A stretch of 27,702 bases of DNA from contig CAZEOK010000034.1 in assembly GCA_964513745.1 (NCBI GenBank), positions 1-27,702 of the forward strand, in the 5' to 3' direction. Below, one piece after another: positions 1-7,204 of this stretch. Numbering within the stretch: position 1 is the first letter of the stretch; the number at the start of each line of letters is the position of its first letter. The position numbers and the translations under genes are program-made. The DNA comes from DATDCY01 sp964513745. Lineage in GTDB: Bacteria > JAUVQV01 > DATDCY01. The notes beneath the pieces are model-generated. The model did not search any database. It saw nothing but the letters and a program-made list of their open reading frames with translations, and had not been told where the DNA came from.

Positions 1-78
1 ACGAGGTTGATAGGCTGGGTGTGTAAGCTCCGTAAGGAGTTCAGCTAACCAGTACTAATCGATCGTGAGGCTTGACCA
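1..78 (+). rRNA. rrl: 23S ribosomal RNA, 3' end (partial)
   Basis: The first bases match the conserved 3' terminus of bacterial 23S rRNA: the GGTTGATAGGC block, GTGTGTAAG, the AGCTAACC-AGTACTAAT segment and the closing GTGAGGCTTGACC. The 5' part lies outside the window. The 3' boundary is set by comparison with known 23S ends and could be off by a few bases. A 5S rRNA follows about 190 bases downstream on the same strand, the usual 23S-5S order. Confidence 0.95.
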
Positions 79-270
79 TTATTTCGTCTTTAGTAAATGT
101 GACACTCAACATCACTGATCTCCTCGCCTGAGTTTGATTTGAGGTACTCGATAGTGCCCCGTATGCAAGGCGTCCGACGATCCGGCGACTGAGGCGACCT
201 GGTGGTCGCCGCAGGGAGCCAGGAGGAGGGCAACGCCGCAGACGGGGTGCTAGCGAGCGCCGAACCGCTT
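79..270 (+). other. 23S-5S internal transcribed spacer
   Basis: This is about 190 bases between the two rRNAs. I see no tRNA in it. It contains a perfect 7-bp hairpin, GGCGACC (193-199), loop TGGT, GGTCGCC (204-210), which may form in the precursor transcript. The only open frame across it (minus strand) shows no protein-like features. Confidence 0.8.
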
Positions 271-388
271 TCCTGGCGGTTATGGCGGAGGGGCCACACC
301 CGTTCCCATTCCGAACACGGCCGTTAAGCCCTCCAGCGCCGATGGTACTGCCGCGTTACCGTGGTGGGAGAGTAGGACGCCGCCGGGA
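271..388 (+). rRNA. rrf: 5S ribosomal RNA
   Basis: The sequence has the 5S hallmarks: a 5' strand TCCTGGCGG that pairs with the 3' strand CCGCCGGGA to form helix I, the conserved block around CCCATTCCGAACACGG, and the GATGGTACTGC and GGGAGAGTAGG segments. The length of about 118 bases is normal. It is co-transcribed with the upstream 23S and is followed at once by an intrinsic terminator. Confidence 0.97.
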
Positions 389-399
389 ATTTTCTTGAT

Positions 400-434
400 A
401 AGGCCCGACGGGACAAGCCGTCGGGCCTTTTTTT
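400..434 (+). terminator. Intrinsic terminator of the rRNA operon
   Basis: An 11-bp perfect stem, AGGCCCGACGG (401-411) and CCGTCGGGCCT (418-428), encloses a 6-base loop and runs into a tract of Ts (about 427-433). It lies about 12 bases after 5S. The T tract touches the stop codon of the converging gene at 433. Confidence 0.95.
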
Positions 435-1389
435 ATTCAGCATTGTCGTTGCTCCACCAGCGCTCGGCGTCCGGCTCCGACAGTGGGAATTTCAGCCGTT
501 CCTCGACGAGCAGCGGCCCCGCGACGTTCGGCGCGATCCTCAGTCGCGTGATCCCGAAGTGCTCGCCCCGCGACTCTCGGGGATTCAGGCAGATCCCGGC
601 CAGGTGTTTCGCGGTCGGCAGATCGCCGCGCGTAGCCTGCAGGACGTCGTCGGCGCTGCTCAGCGCGTCGACTGCCTCGACGAACCGGCCCATGACGTCG
701 AAGAGTTTCGAGCACTGGCTCTGGTGGGCTTCGTTCGCCTTGTGTTTCGTCAGCGCGAGCGCGAGGTCGTCGATCACGACGATCAGATTCCGGTCCGCCG
801 GCGGGAGGATCGGCACGTGCAGCGTGGGATATTCCACGATGAGCACGTCCCGTACTTCCCGGTGGCTCCGGCACTCCCCGATCAGGCAGCGGGAGACCGC
901 ATGGAGCGCCAGGCGCCGCGTGTTGTAGTTCGAGTGCTGGGCGACGTCGGAGATGTGGGGGACGAAGATCACCGTCGGACGTTCGAGGTCGACGAACTCG
1001 TCCATGCGCCTCGTGTCCTCAGGCGCACAGCGGCGCGCCTCGTAGGTTCTGACTGCGTTGAAATTGACCAATTGATCCGGCAAGAAGCCGAGGACCCCCC
1101 CCCAATGGAGAGCCTCCTCCCAGCGGAGCCGGGATTTCTCGGCCTTGGCGAGATCCCCCTCGACGCTGCGGTACCCGGGGCAGACCAGTACGATCTTCAT
1201 GTCGTTGCGAGGGGCGGCGCCATCCTTTGCGTTCATCAAAGAGAGTGTGGCGCCGATGAATCTGCCGTCGTCCGAATGCGGCAGGAAGACCAGTACTTTC
1301 TGCCGACGCGGCAACCCGTCTCTGACGGTGACGAACGGCAGGGCCCCGACCGGACGGTTCCTAAGGACCCAGCGAATCTTCATCTTCAT
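433..1389 (-). CDS. PIG-L family N-acetylglucosaminyl deacetylase-like protein
   Basis: This protein of about 318 residues resembles the PIG-L/LmbE family of zinc-dependent deacetylases of N-acetylglucosamine-type substrates. Near the N-terminus, LVFLPHSDDGRFIGATLSLM corresponds to the family AHPDDE motif: the His and both Asp are kept, but the usual Pro is Ser and the final Glu is Gly. A second His-containing block, VPHISDVAQHSNYNTRRLA, corresponds to the HPDH metal-binding region. The segment EKSRLRWEEALHWGG fits the helix that follows the first motif. ATG at 1389 is chosen; GTG at 1395 and ATG at 1383 are alternatives, and none has a clear ribosome binding site. No signal peptide is visible, so it is probably cytoplasmic. 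The substrate is unknown. It converges on the rRNA operon and its stop codon abuts that operon's terminator. Confidence 0.75.
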   Translation of the reverse strand: MKMKIRWVLRNRPVGALPFVTVRDGLPRRQKVLVFLPHSDDGRFIGATLSLMNAKDGAAPRNDMKIVLVCPGYRSVEGDLAKAEKSRLRWEEALHWGGVLGFLPDQLVNFNAVRTYEARRCAPEDTRRMDEFVDLERPTVIFVPHISDVAQHSNYNTRRLALHAVSRCLIGECRSHREVRDVLIVEYPTLHVPILPPADRNLIVVIDDLALALTKHKANEAHQSQCSKLFDVMGRFVEAVDALSSADDVLQATRGDLPTAKHLAGICLNPRESRGEHFGITRLRIAPNVAGPLLVEERLKFPLSEPDAERWWSNDNAE

Positions 1390-1544
1390 GCCCACACCAT
1401 GAGAATCTCATATCTGCGACAAGTGTGCGAGTCTCCGAGGGCCGGCTGTCTGATTTGTCGTGCCGTGATCACGCGCATGCTGACGGAGCGCGATGCCCTC
1501 GCGCGGCAGGGCTTGATGATTCCCGAGTTTCGGATACTGCGGGC

Positions 1545-1573
1545 TTGGACCCGGCGTCGACCTGCGGTACAAT
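1545..1573 (+). promoter_or_regulatory. Probable sigma-70-type promoter for the lipoprotein gene
   Basis: TTGGAC (1545-1550) is followed by a 17-base spacer and TACAAT (1568-1573), both close to consensus. Transcription would begin near 1580, about 33 bases before the ATG at 1613. The rest of the 1390-1612 interval, between divergent genes, shows no convincing gene. Confidence 0.7.
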
Positions 1574-1612
1574 CATCGCAATCAAGGTCAGTTCGTGCGA
1601 GGAGGGTCGGAG

Positions 1613-1918
1613 ATGGGGAGCCGCATCGGAAGAAAGCGCGTCGTCGTGCTGGGCTGCGTCGCGTTGGGCGTTGTCGCGGCTGTCATGCTCGGCGTCGGCG
1701 CCTGCAAGAAACAGGAGTCCGCCAGCGAGAAGGCGGGACGGGAGGCCCGCGAGGCCTACGAGAAGAGCAAGGTGCTCCTCCAGGAAGGCCTCGAGAAGAC
1801 GAAAGACCTCACCAGGGAGGGTCTCCAGAAAGGCGGCGAGGTCGCCAAAGAAGGACTGCAGAAGTCGCAGGAGGCCGCGAAGGACTTCTCGAAAGGCTGG
1901 AAGGAGGGCGGCAAGTGA
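1613..1918 (+). CDS. Small lipoprotein-like protein with 11-residue amphipathic repeats
   Basis: The product is 101 residues. The ATG at 1613 follows a GGAGGGTCGGAG ribosome binding site. A basic N-terminus is followed by a hydrophobic stretch (about 10-29) ending LGVGAC, an acceptable lipobox with Cys31, so the mature protein is probably a lipid-anchored envelope protein. The rest is highly charged and helical, with a tandem 11-residue pattern (EGL at 58-60, 69-71 and 80-82, each followed by a Lys-rich segment), as in amphipathic helices that lie on membranes. I do not recognise the family. It is followed after 13 bases by another small gene, probably in the same transcript. Confidence 0.75.
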   Translation: MGSRIGRKRVVVLGCVALGVVAAVMLGVGACKKQESASEKAGREAREAYEKSKVLLQEGLEKTKDLTREGLQKGGEVAKEGLQKSQEAAKDFSKGWKEGGK

Positions 1919-1931
1919 CCCGCCAGACCCG

Positions 1932-2291
1932 ATGAGCGCGCCCACGGAAGGCGCGGCCACCGGCGGCTTCACCCCCGAGGAAGAGCGTCTGCACGAGGCC
2001 GGCTTCGTCGCGATCCGCGAGGGGCTTGCCGCCGGGCTCGGTTTCGCGCAGGCGTGCGAAAGGATCGTGGCCGAGGATCCCGACCTGCGGCGGATCATCA
2101 TCGACGACTACATGAAAGTGACGATCGCGCAGCGCAATTTCCAGGGCGGCGAGAGCACCGCGGACATCGCCGCCTCTCTCGGCATCTCCACCGAGCGGGT
2201 CGAATTCACGCGCAGGGAGATGCTCGCGGAGGTCGCGGCGGCTTCCGTTGACGTCTTCCGCCGCCAGGGGGGACAGCTCCCCGACGCCTGA
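1932..2291 (+). CDS. Conserved-looking small protein of unknown function with a helix-turn-helix-like segment
   Basis: This 119-residue protein starts at ATG 1932, 13 bases after the lipoprotein stop. It is mostly helical, with no signal peptide or membrane segment. Residues about 75-99 (ESTADIAASLGISTERVEFT) resemble a helix-turn-helix of the type found in DNA-binding or sigma-like proteins, but the remainder does not match a family I know. The ribosome binding site is weak, so translation may be coupled to the upstream gene. Codon use is GC-rich at third positions, like its neighbours, which supports a real gene. The function is unassigned. Confidence 0.65.
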   Translation: MSAPTEGAATGGFTPEEERLHEAGFVAIREGLAAGLGFAQACERIVAEDPDLRRIIIDDYMKVTIAQRNFQGGESTADIAASLGISTERVEFTRREMLAEVAAASVDVFRRQGGQLPDA

Positions 2292-2350
2292 GTTACGCCG
2301 GTTCTCGCGCTGGACGCCGCAGCCGTGGGACCATTGGCATTCGGATCTTG

Positions 2351-2373
2351 CCCCGAACGTGTGTCGGGCTTTT
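2351..2373 (+). terminator. Possible weak intrinsic terminator
   Basis: CCCGA (2352-2356) and TCGGG (2364-2368) form a short stem followed by C and TTTT. The stem is only 5 bp and the T run is short, so this is tentative. It lies between the unknown small gene and the PAP2 gene. Confidence 0.3.
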
Positions 2374-2395
2374 CACCTGAGGTACTCTCTCACGC

Positions 2396-3109
2396 GTGAA
2401 TGTTGACCGTGCAAGTTTCCTGCCGCCAGGTTTCCGGCGACATTTCCTGATCACCCTCCTCTTGGGTGCCGTCATCGCCGGTTGCTACCACTTTGTCGAT
2501 CGGCCGGCAGCCGCCTGGGCCCGCGGCCTCGGTTCCCATCAGGAGATCATGGTCGCTTTCAAGAGGGTCACGGTCTTCGGGAGTTCCGCCCCCTATCTGA
2601 TCGGTCTGACGCTGCTCTACCCGCTGCTGCGTTTCTATCTGCGACGCAAGGAGGCGGCGCAGCGTGCGCTCTTCGTCTTCTCGGCCATCGTCATCTCGGG
2701 TCTGACGGTCAATCTGATCAAAGGCGTGGTCGCCCGCTGGCGTCCAATCGCTTTGTTCACCGAGCCATCGAGGTACGGCTTCGATTTTTTCAAGATCGGT
2801 TACGAGCACAACTCTTTTCCCTCGGGGCACGCCACGACCGCCGGCGCGCTGGCCGGCGCGCTGACCCTGCTGTGTCCGCGCCTGCGCGTGCTGTGGTTCA
2901 GCGCCGCAGCGCTGGTGGCGGCGAGTCGCGTGGTCGTCGGCGCCCACTACCCGGGCGACGTGGTCGCGGGCTTCTGGCTCGGGATTGTAGCGGCGCTGGG
3001 GCTGGCCCGCACGTCCTGGTTTCGCGATGTCCGCGAGACGCCCGCGAGCGCGCCGCGAAACCAGGGAAATCCGACCTCGGGAGATCTTGCGCAGGCAGCG
3101 TGGCACTGA
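2396..3109 (+). CDS. PAP2-family phosphatase, membrane-bound
   Basis: This 237-residue protein starts at GTG 2396, with GAGGTA upstream. It carries the complete phosphatidic-acid-phosphatase type 2 signature in order: K109-x6-RP (KGVVARWRP), PSGH (142-145) and SRx5HxxxD (SRVVVGAHYPGD, 177-188), including the catalytic His pair. Several hydrophobic segments (about 17-33, 64-80, 91-108, 147-160, 165-176 and 189-204) fit a six-span inner-membrane enzyme. Such enzymes dephosphorylate lipid phosphates such as undecaprenyl diphosphate or phosphatidylglycerophosphate; the exact substrate cannot be read from sequence. The C-terminal 35 residues are polar and probably disordered. Confidence 0.92.
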   Translation: MNVDRASFLPPGFRRHFLITLLLGAVIAGCYHFVDRPAAAWARGLGSHQEIMVAFKRVTVFGSSAPYLIGLTLLYPLLRFYLRRKEAAQRALFVFSAIVISGLTVNLIKGVVARWRPIALFTEPSRYGFDFFKIGYEHNSFPSGHATTAGALAGALTLLCPRLRVLWFSAAALVAASRVVVGAHYPGDVVAGFWLGIVAALGLARTSWFRDVRETPASAPRNQGNPTSGDLAQAAWH

Positions 3110-3187
3110 GCACGACAATTTCTCCCAGTCTTTGGCGGTGCGACACTGAGCGGGTTTTCCTGGCGCCCGGTTTCCATCGCCCGGCGT

Positions 3188-3217
3188 TTGACAACGACGC
3201 CCCGAAAATGGTAAAAA
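3188..3217 (+). promoter_or_regulatory. Probable pheST promoter
   Basis: TTGACA (3188-3193), a perfect -35, is followed at 17-18 bases by GTAAAA/TAAAAA (3211-3217). The start would fall near 3224, about 30 bases before the pheS ATG. The -10 overlaps a 16-bp perfect palindrome at 3214-3229. The rest of the 3110-3254 interval holds no gene, and I see no T-box or leader peptide rich in Phe codons. Confidence 0.6.
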
Positions 3218-3229
3218 TCCCGGGATTTT
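3214..3229. repeat. 16-bp perfect palindrome at the pheS start site
   Basis: AAAATCCCGGGATTTT is a perfect palindrome covering the predicted -10 to +1 region. It could be an operator, or a small hairpin at the 5' end of the transcript. A wider 8-bp inverted repeat, CCGAAAAT (3202-3209) and ATTTTCGG (3225-3232), overlaps it. Confidence 0.5.
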
Positions 3230-3254
3230 CGGCACTTTCCACGAAAGGGAGGCC

Positions 3255-4289
3255 ATGGAAGAGCAGATTCGTTTGCTCGGGGAGCGCGCACACGCCGAGC
3301 TGGGCGCAGCCGTCGATGCCGCGACCCTCGAGTCCTGGCGCGTCGAGCACCTCGGTCGCAAGGGGGCGCTTGCCTCGCTGATGACCAGGCTCGGCGCCGT
3401 CCCCAAGGAGGACCGGCCGCGCCTCGGAGCGCTGGCCAACGAGATCAAGGCCGGTCTCCAGGCTGCCTTCGACCGGCGCCTAGCCGCCCTCGAGACGGAG
3501 CGCCGCCGGGCCGCCGAGGCCGCCGAGCGTGTCGACGTCACGCTGCCGGGCGCGCCGCCGAACCCGGGCCGCCTGCACCTGACGACACAGACCCTGCGGC
3601 GCATCTGCCGCATCTTCCACGGCATGGGCTTCGAGATCTTCGAGAGCCCCGAGGTCGAGAGCGACCAGTACAACTTCGAGCTGCTCAACATGCCGCAGCA
3701 CCACCCGGCGCGCGACATGTGGGACACCTTCTACGTCAACGACACGACGTTGCTGCGTACGCACACCTCGCCGGGGCAGATCCACGCAATGAAGCAGCGC
3801 GCACCGGAACCTTTCCGCGTCGTGCTGCCGGGCCGCGTCTTCCGCTACGAGGCCGTCTCGGCGCGCTCCGAGTTCATGTTCTACCAGGTCGAGGGGATCG
3901 CGGTCGGGCGCGACGTGACAATGGCGCAGCTCAAGGGGCTGCTCGAGAGTTTTGCGAAGCAGATGTTCGGCGGCGAGCGGCGCCTGCGCCTGCGCGGCAG
4001 CTACTTCCCCTTCACGGAACCGAGCGTCGAGGTCGACATGGACTGCATCCTCTGCAACGGCAAGGGCTGCCGGATCTGCAAGGGCAGCGGCTGGCTCGAG
4101 ATCGCGGGCGCCGGCATGGTGCACCCCGCGGTGCTCGAGAACGGCGGCTACGACCCGGCGGTCTACTCCGGGTTCGCCTTCGGGATGGGCCCCGAGCGCA
4201 TCGCGCTGCTGGTGCACGGAATCGACGACATCCGCTATTTCTACTCGAACGACCTGCGCTTTTTGGCGCAGTTCTCGGCGGAGGTCTAG
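3255..4289 (+). CDS. pheS: Phenylalanyl-tRNA synthetase alpha subunit
   Basis: This is the 344-residue catalytic alpha subunit, which activates phenylalanine and charges tRNA-Phe in an alpha2-beta2 complex in the cytoplasm. The N-terminal helical tRNA-binding region (1-95) is followed by the class II core: RTHTSPGQI (168-176), motif 2 FRVVLPGRVFRYE (187-199), and motif 3 GFAFGMGPERIALL (306-319). A Cys cluster, C264, C267, C272 and C275, precedes KGSGWLEIAGAGMVHP; this small cysteine insert is common in bacterial PheS. ATG at 3255 follows GGGAGG. The length is typical. The beta-subunit gene starts 4 bases after the stop. Confidence 0.98.
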   Translation: MEEQIRLLGERAHAELGAAVDAATLESWRVEHLGRKGALASLMTRLGAVPKEDRPRLGALANEIKAGLQAAFDRRLAALETERRRAAEAAERVDVTLPGAPPNPGRLHLTTQTLRRICRIFHGMGFEIFESPEVESDQYNFELLNMPQHHPARDMWDTFYVNDTTLLRTHTSPGQIHAMKQRAPEPFRVVLPGRVFRYEAVSARSEFMFYQVEGIAVGRDVTMAQLKGLLESFAKQMFGGERRLRLRGSYFPFTEPSVEVDMDCILCNGKGCRICKGSGWLEIAGAGMVHPAVLENGGYDPAVYSGFAFGMGPERIALLVHGIDDIRYFYSNDLRFLAQFSAEV

Positions 4290-4293
4290 CGCG

Positions 4294-6738
4294 ATGCGCG
4301 TGCCGCTGAAGTGGTTGGCCGAGTTCGTGACGATCGGCGTTCCCCTCGAGGATCTGCTCGAGCGCCTGCCGGCCGCCGGCATCGAGGTCGGCGAGGTCGA
4401 GCGCGTCGGCGCCGGCTGGGACCGCGAGAAACTTCTGGTTGGCGAGATCACCGCGGTGCGGCAGCACCCGAACGCCGACCGCCTGACCCTGGCGACCGTC
4501 GCCTACGGCGGCGGCCGTTCGATCGAGGTGGTGACGGGAGCCCCGAACATCGCGATCGGCATGGCCGGCGTCAAGGTGCCGCTCGCGCTCGCCGGCGCGA
4601 GGCTCGTCGATGCCTACGCGCCGGAGGGCGGCTTCACGGTACTCAAGCCCTCGAAGATCCGCGGTGTCCGCTCCGAGGGCATGGTCTGTTCCGAGAAGGA
4701 GCTGGGCATCAGCGCCGAGCACGGCGGCATCCTGCTGCTGTCGCAGGACGCGCAGCCCGGGACGCCGCTCGTCGATTATCTGGGCGACACCGTGCTGCAC
4801 GTCGAGCTGACGCCGAACCTCGCGCACTGCCTCTCCCTCGCCGGGATCGCGCGCGAGGTCGCGGCGATGGGTTGTGGCAGTCTCGTTGAGCGACCCGATT
4901 CCCTCGTGGAAGGGAATGCCGTCGCAGCGCAATTGGTCGCCGTGCGCATCGAGAGCCCGGAGCTCTGCGGACGTTACTGCGCGGCGGTCGTCGAGGGCGT
5001 GGCGATTGGCCCGGCGCCGTTCGCGGTGCGCCACCGGCTGCGCCTGGCCGGCATCCGCCCGATCAACAACGTCGTGGACGCCACCAACTACGTCATGTGG
5101 GAGACCGGCCAGCCGCTCCACGCCTTCGATCTGGACAAGCTGCGCGGCGAGAAGGGGTCGGCGACGCCGGTCATCGTGGTGCGTCCGGCGCGCGAGGGGG
5201 AGACGATCACCACGCTGGATGCCGCCGAGCGCGTGCTCAAGGCTGGTACGCTGCTGATCTGCGATGGCGGGGGCCCGGTCGCGCTCGCCGGCGTTATGGG
5301 GGGGCTCGAGAGTGAGGTCACCAACCAGACCCGGCGCGTGTTGATCGAGGCGGCGCAGTTCGACCGCACGAGCATCCGCGTGACCGCGATCGGACAGAAG
5401 CTGCCAAGCGAGGCCTCGCTGCGCTTCGGGCGCGGGGTCCCGGCAGCCGGGAGTATGGACGCGGCCCGCAGCGCCGCCGGCTTGATGCGCGTGCACGCAG
5501 GCGGTTCGGTTGCGCGCGGGATCGTCGACGTGTACCCCCGTCCGCAGCAGGCGCGCACCGTGCTGCTGCCCGGGGGGGAGATCGAGCGCGTGCTCGGCAC
5601 CAGCATCCCCGGGCAGGAGGTGCTGCGGATCCTCGTCTCCCTCGGCTGCATCGTGAGCGTGCAGGGCGAGGATCTCGCGGTCGGCGTGCCGCCGACGCGC
5701 CTGGACATCGCGATCCCCGCCGACTTGGTCGAGGAAGTCGCGCGCATCACCGGCTACCACCGCATCCCGAGCGCGCCGATGTCCGGCGAGTTCGCGCCGC
5801 CGCGCCCGAATCCTGCCATGGACGCCGAGGACCGCGCGCGCAACGCACTTGTCGCCTGCGGCCTTACGGAGGTGATCACCTACTCGCTGACCGATCCCGC
5901 CTGGTGCATGCGTCTGGGCCTCGAGGCGGACGTCAGCGGCTTTGTCTGCCTGGCCAACCCGATGACCGCGGATCGCACGCACCTGCGTCGCCACATCCTC
6001 CCGGGGCTGCTGGAGACGCTGCGGCACAACCTCAGGTACGTCGACCGCGTCGCGATCTTCGAGCTGGCGCGCGTCTACCTGCCCTCGGAGGAGCAGCTTC
6101 CCGAGGAGCCGCGGCGGCTGGCGCTGCTGCTCAGCGGGCCGTCGTCACCGCCGTGGTGGGGCAACCAGGCGCCCCCGCCCTTCGACTTCTTCCACGCCAA
6201 GGGTGTCCTTGAGACGCTCGCCGAACGGCTCGACGTCGGTCCGCTGGCGTTCGCTCCCTACGCGGGCTCGCCATTCCAGAGCGGCCGTGCTGCGGTCGTG
6301 TCGCGCGGCGGGGAGACGGTGGGTACCTTCGGCGAGCTTGACCCGGCGCTGCGCCACGTTTTCGACCTGCCCGCGCGGCGGGTGGTGCTCGGCGAGTTCG
6401 ACGCCGCGGCGTTGCTGGCCGGCGCGGGCATCGGCCGCTACCGCAGCCTCTCGCGCTACCCGGCGTTGACGCAGGATCTCGCGATCGTCTGCCCGGAGGA
6501 GATGCCGGCGGCGCAGGTCGAGCAGGTCGTGCGCGAGGCAGCGGGCGACCTGCTTGCGGGCCTGCGGCTCTTCGACGTCTACCGCGGCGAGCCGCTGCCG
6601 GCGGGCACGCGGAGCCTGGCTTTTACGCTCGGATTCCAGGCCGCTGATCGCACGCTTTCCGAGGAGGACGTGCTGCCGGCGCGCGAGCTGATCGTCAAGG
6701 CGCTCAAGGAGCGGCTCGGCGTTGGGTTGCGGGGCTGA
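4294..6738 (+). CDS. pheT: Phenylalanyl-tRNA synthetase beta subunit
   Basis: This is the 814-residue beta subunit, partner of PheS. The start at ATG 4294 (MRVPLKWLAEFV) matches the family N-terminus and has GGAGGT 8 bases upstream, inside the end of pheS. Domains run in order: OB-fold tRNA-binding segment (about 40-150, with HPNADRL at 58-64), B3/B4 editing region (about 210-385, with RPINNVVDATNYVM), B5 domain (about 400-475), class II-like non-catalytic core, and C-terminal FDX-ACB tRNA-anticodon domain (last 95 residues, beginning RYPALTQDLAIV). The length is normal for the full-size form. It is translationally coupled to pheS. Confidence 0.98.
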   Translation: MRVPLKWLAEFVTIGVPLEDLLERLPAAGIEVGEVERVGAGWDREKLLVGEITAVRQHPNADRLTLATVAYGGGRSIEVVTGAPNIAIGMAGVKVPLALAGARLVDAYAPEGGFTVLKPSKIRGVRSEGMVCSEKELGISAEHGGILLLSQDAQPGTPLVDYLGDTVLHVELTPNLAHCLSLAGIAREVAAMGCGSLVERPDSLVEGNAVAAQLVAVRIESPELCGRYCAAVVEGVAIGPAPFAVRHRLRLAGIRPINNVVDATNYVMWETGQPLHAFDLDKLRGEKGSATPVIVVRPAREGETITTLDAAERVLKAGTLLICDGGGPVALAGVMGGLESEVTNQTRRVLIEAAQFDRTSIRVTAIGQKLPSEASLRFGRGVPAAGSMDAARSAAGLMRVHAGGSVARGIVDVYPRPQQARTVLLPGGEIERVLGTSIPGQEVLRILVSLGCIVSVQGEDLAVGVPPTRLDIAIPADLVEEVARITGYHRIPSAPMSGEFAPPRPNPAMDAEDRARNALVACGLTEVITYSLTDPAWCMRLGLEADVSGFVCLANPMTADRTHLRRHILPGLLETLRHNLRYVDRVAIFELARVYLPSEEQLPEEPRRLALLLSGPSSPPWWGNQAPPPFDFFHAKGVLETLAERLDVGPLAFAPYAGSPFQSGRAAVVSRGGETVGTFGELDPALRHVFDLPARRVVLGEFDAAALLAGAGIGRYRSLSRYPALTQDLAIVCPEEMPAAQVEQVVREAAGDLLAGLRLFDVYRGEPLPAGTRSLAFTLGFQAADRTLSEEDVLPARELIVKALKERLGVGLRG

Positions 6739-6769
6739 TCCGGACCGCCGATCGGCGACGAGGGAAACG

Positions 6770-7204
6770 ATGGATCGGGACTTGTTCACGTTGGAGATGG
6801 CGGTGCGCGACTACGAGTGCGACCTGCAGGCCGTGGTCAACAACGGCGTCTACCAGAACTATCTGGAACACGCGCGGCACGAGTTCCTCAAGTTTCTGGG
6901 CATCGATTTCGCCAAACTGGCGGCCGAGGGGATCAATCTCGTGGTGACCAGGGTCGAGATCGACTATAAACTCCCGCTGCGCAGCGGCGACGTTTTTCTG
7001 GTCGGCGTCGTGCCGGAGCGGATCTCGCCGCTGCGGATCGGCTTTCGGCAGCGCATCTGGCGGCTGCCGGACCGCAAGGAAATGGTCAGCGCTCTGGTGG
7101 TCGGGACAGCCCTCAATGCGAAGGGGCGGCCGAGGATTCCGGCGGAGCTGGAAGCGGCCCTTTTCCCTCCCCGGGGGGGACCGCGCCCGCCAGGGCTTCC
7201 TTGA
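6770..7204 (+). CDS. Acyl-CoA thioesterase, 4-hydroxybenzoyl-CoA thioesterase (hotdog) family
   Basis: This 144-residue protein has the single hotdog domain of the YbgC/4HBT family, which hydrolyses acyl-CoA thioesters. The segment YECDLQAVVNNGVYQNYLEH (15-34) contains the family's catalytic Asp (D18) and the long helix motif that ends in HAR. A later strand, VVTRVEIDYKLPLRSGDVFL, is also typical. ATG 6770 has GAGGGA upstream and lies 31 bases after pheT, so it is probably transcribed with pheST. The last 30 codons overlap the 3' end of the opposite-strand kinase by 92 bases; the tail PPRGGPRPPGLP is probably an unstructured read-through of that overlap. The substrate is unknown. Confidence 0.9.
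   Translation: MDRDLFTLEMAVRDYECDLQAVVNNGVYQNYLEHARHEFLKFLGIDFAKLAAEGINLVVTRVEIDYKLPLRSGDVFLVGVVPERISPLRIGFRQRIWRLPDRKEMVSALVVGTALNAKGRPRIPAELEAALFPPRGGPRPPGLP

Noticed and set aside
79..270. Possible tRNA in the 23S-5S spacer
   Set aside because: No cloverleaf or T-loop sequence is found; only one hairpin (193-210) is present.
1399..1935. Plus-strand frame starting MRISYLRQVCESP with a Cys-rich opening
   Set aside because: It has no ribosome binding site, turns Arg-rich, overlaps the better-supported lipoprotein gene in another frame, and its start lies between divergent genes.
4012..6027. Minus-strand 671-codon frame opposite pheS/pheT
   Set aside because: Arg/His/Ala-rich antisense translation; PheS and PheT are unmistakable on the plus strand.
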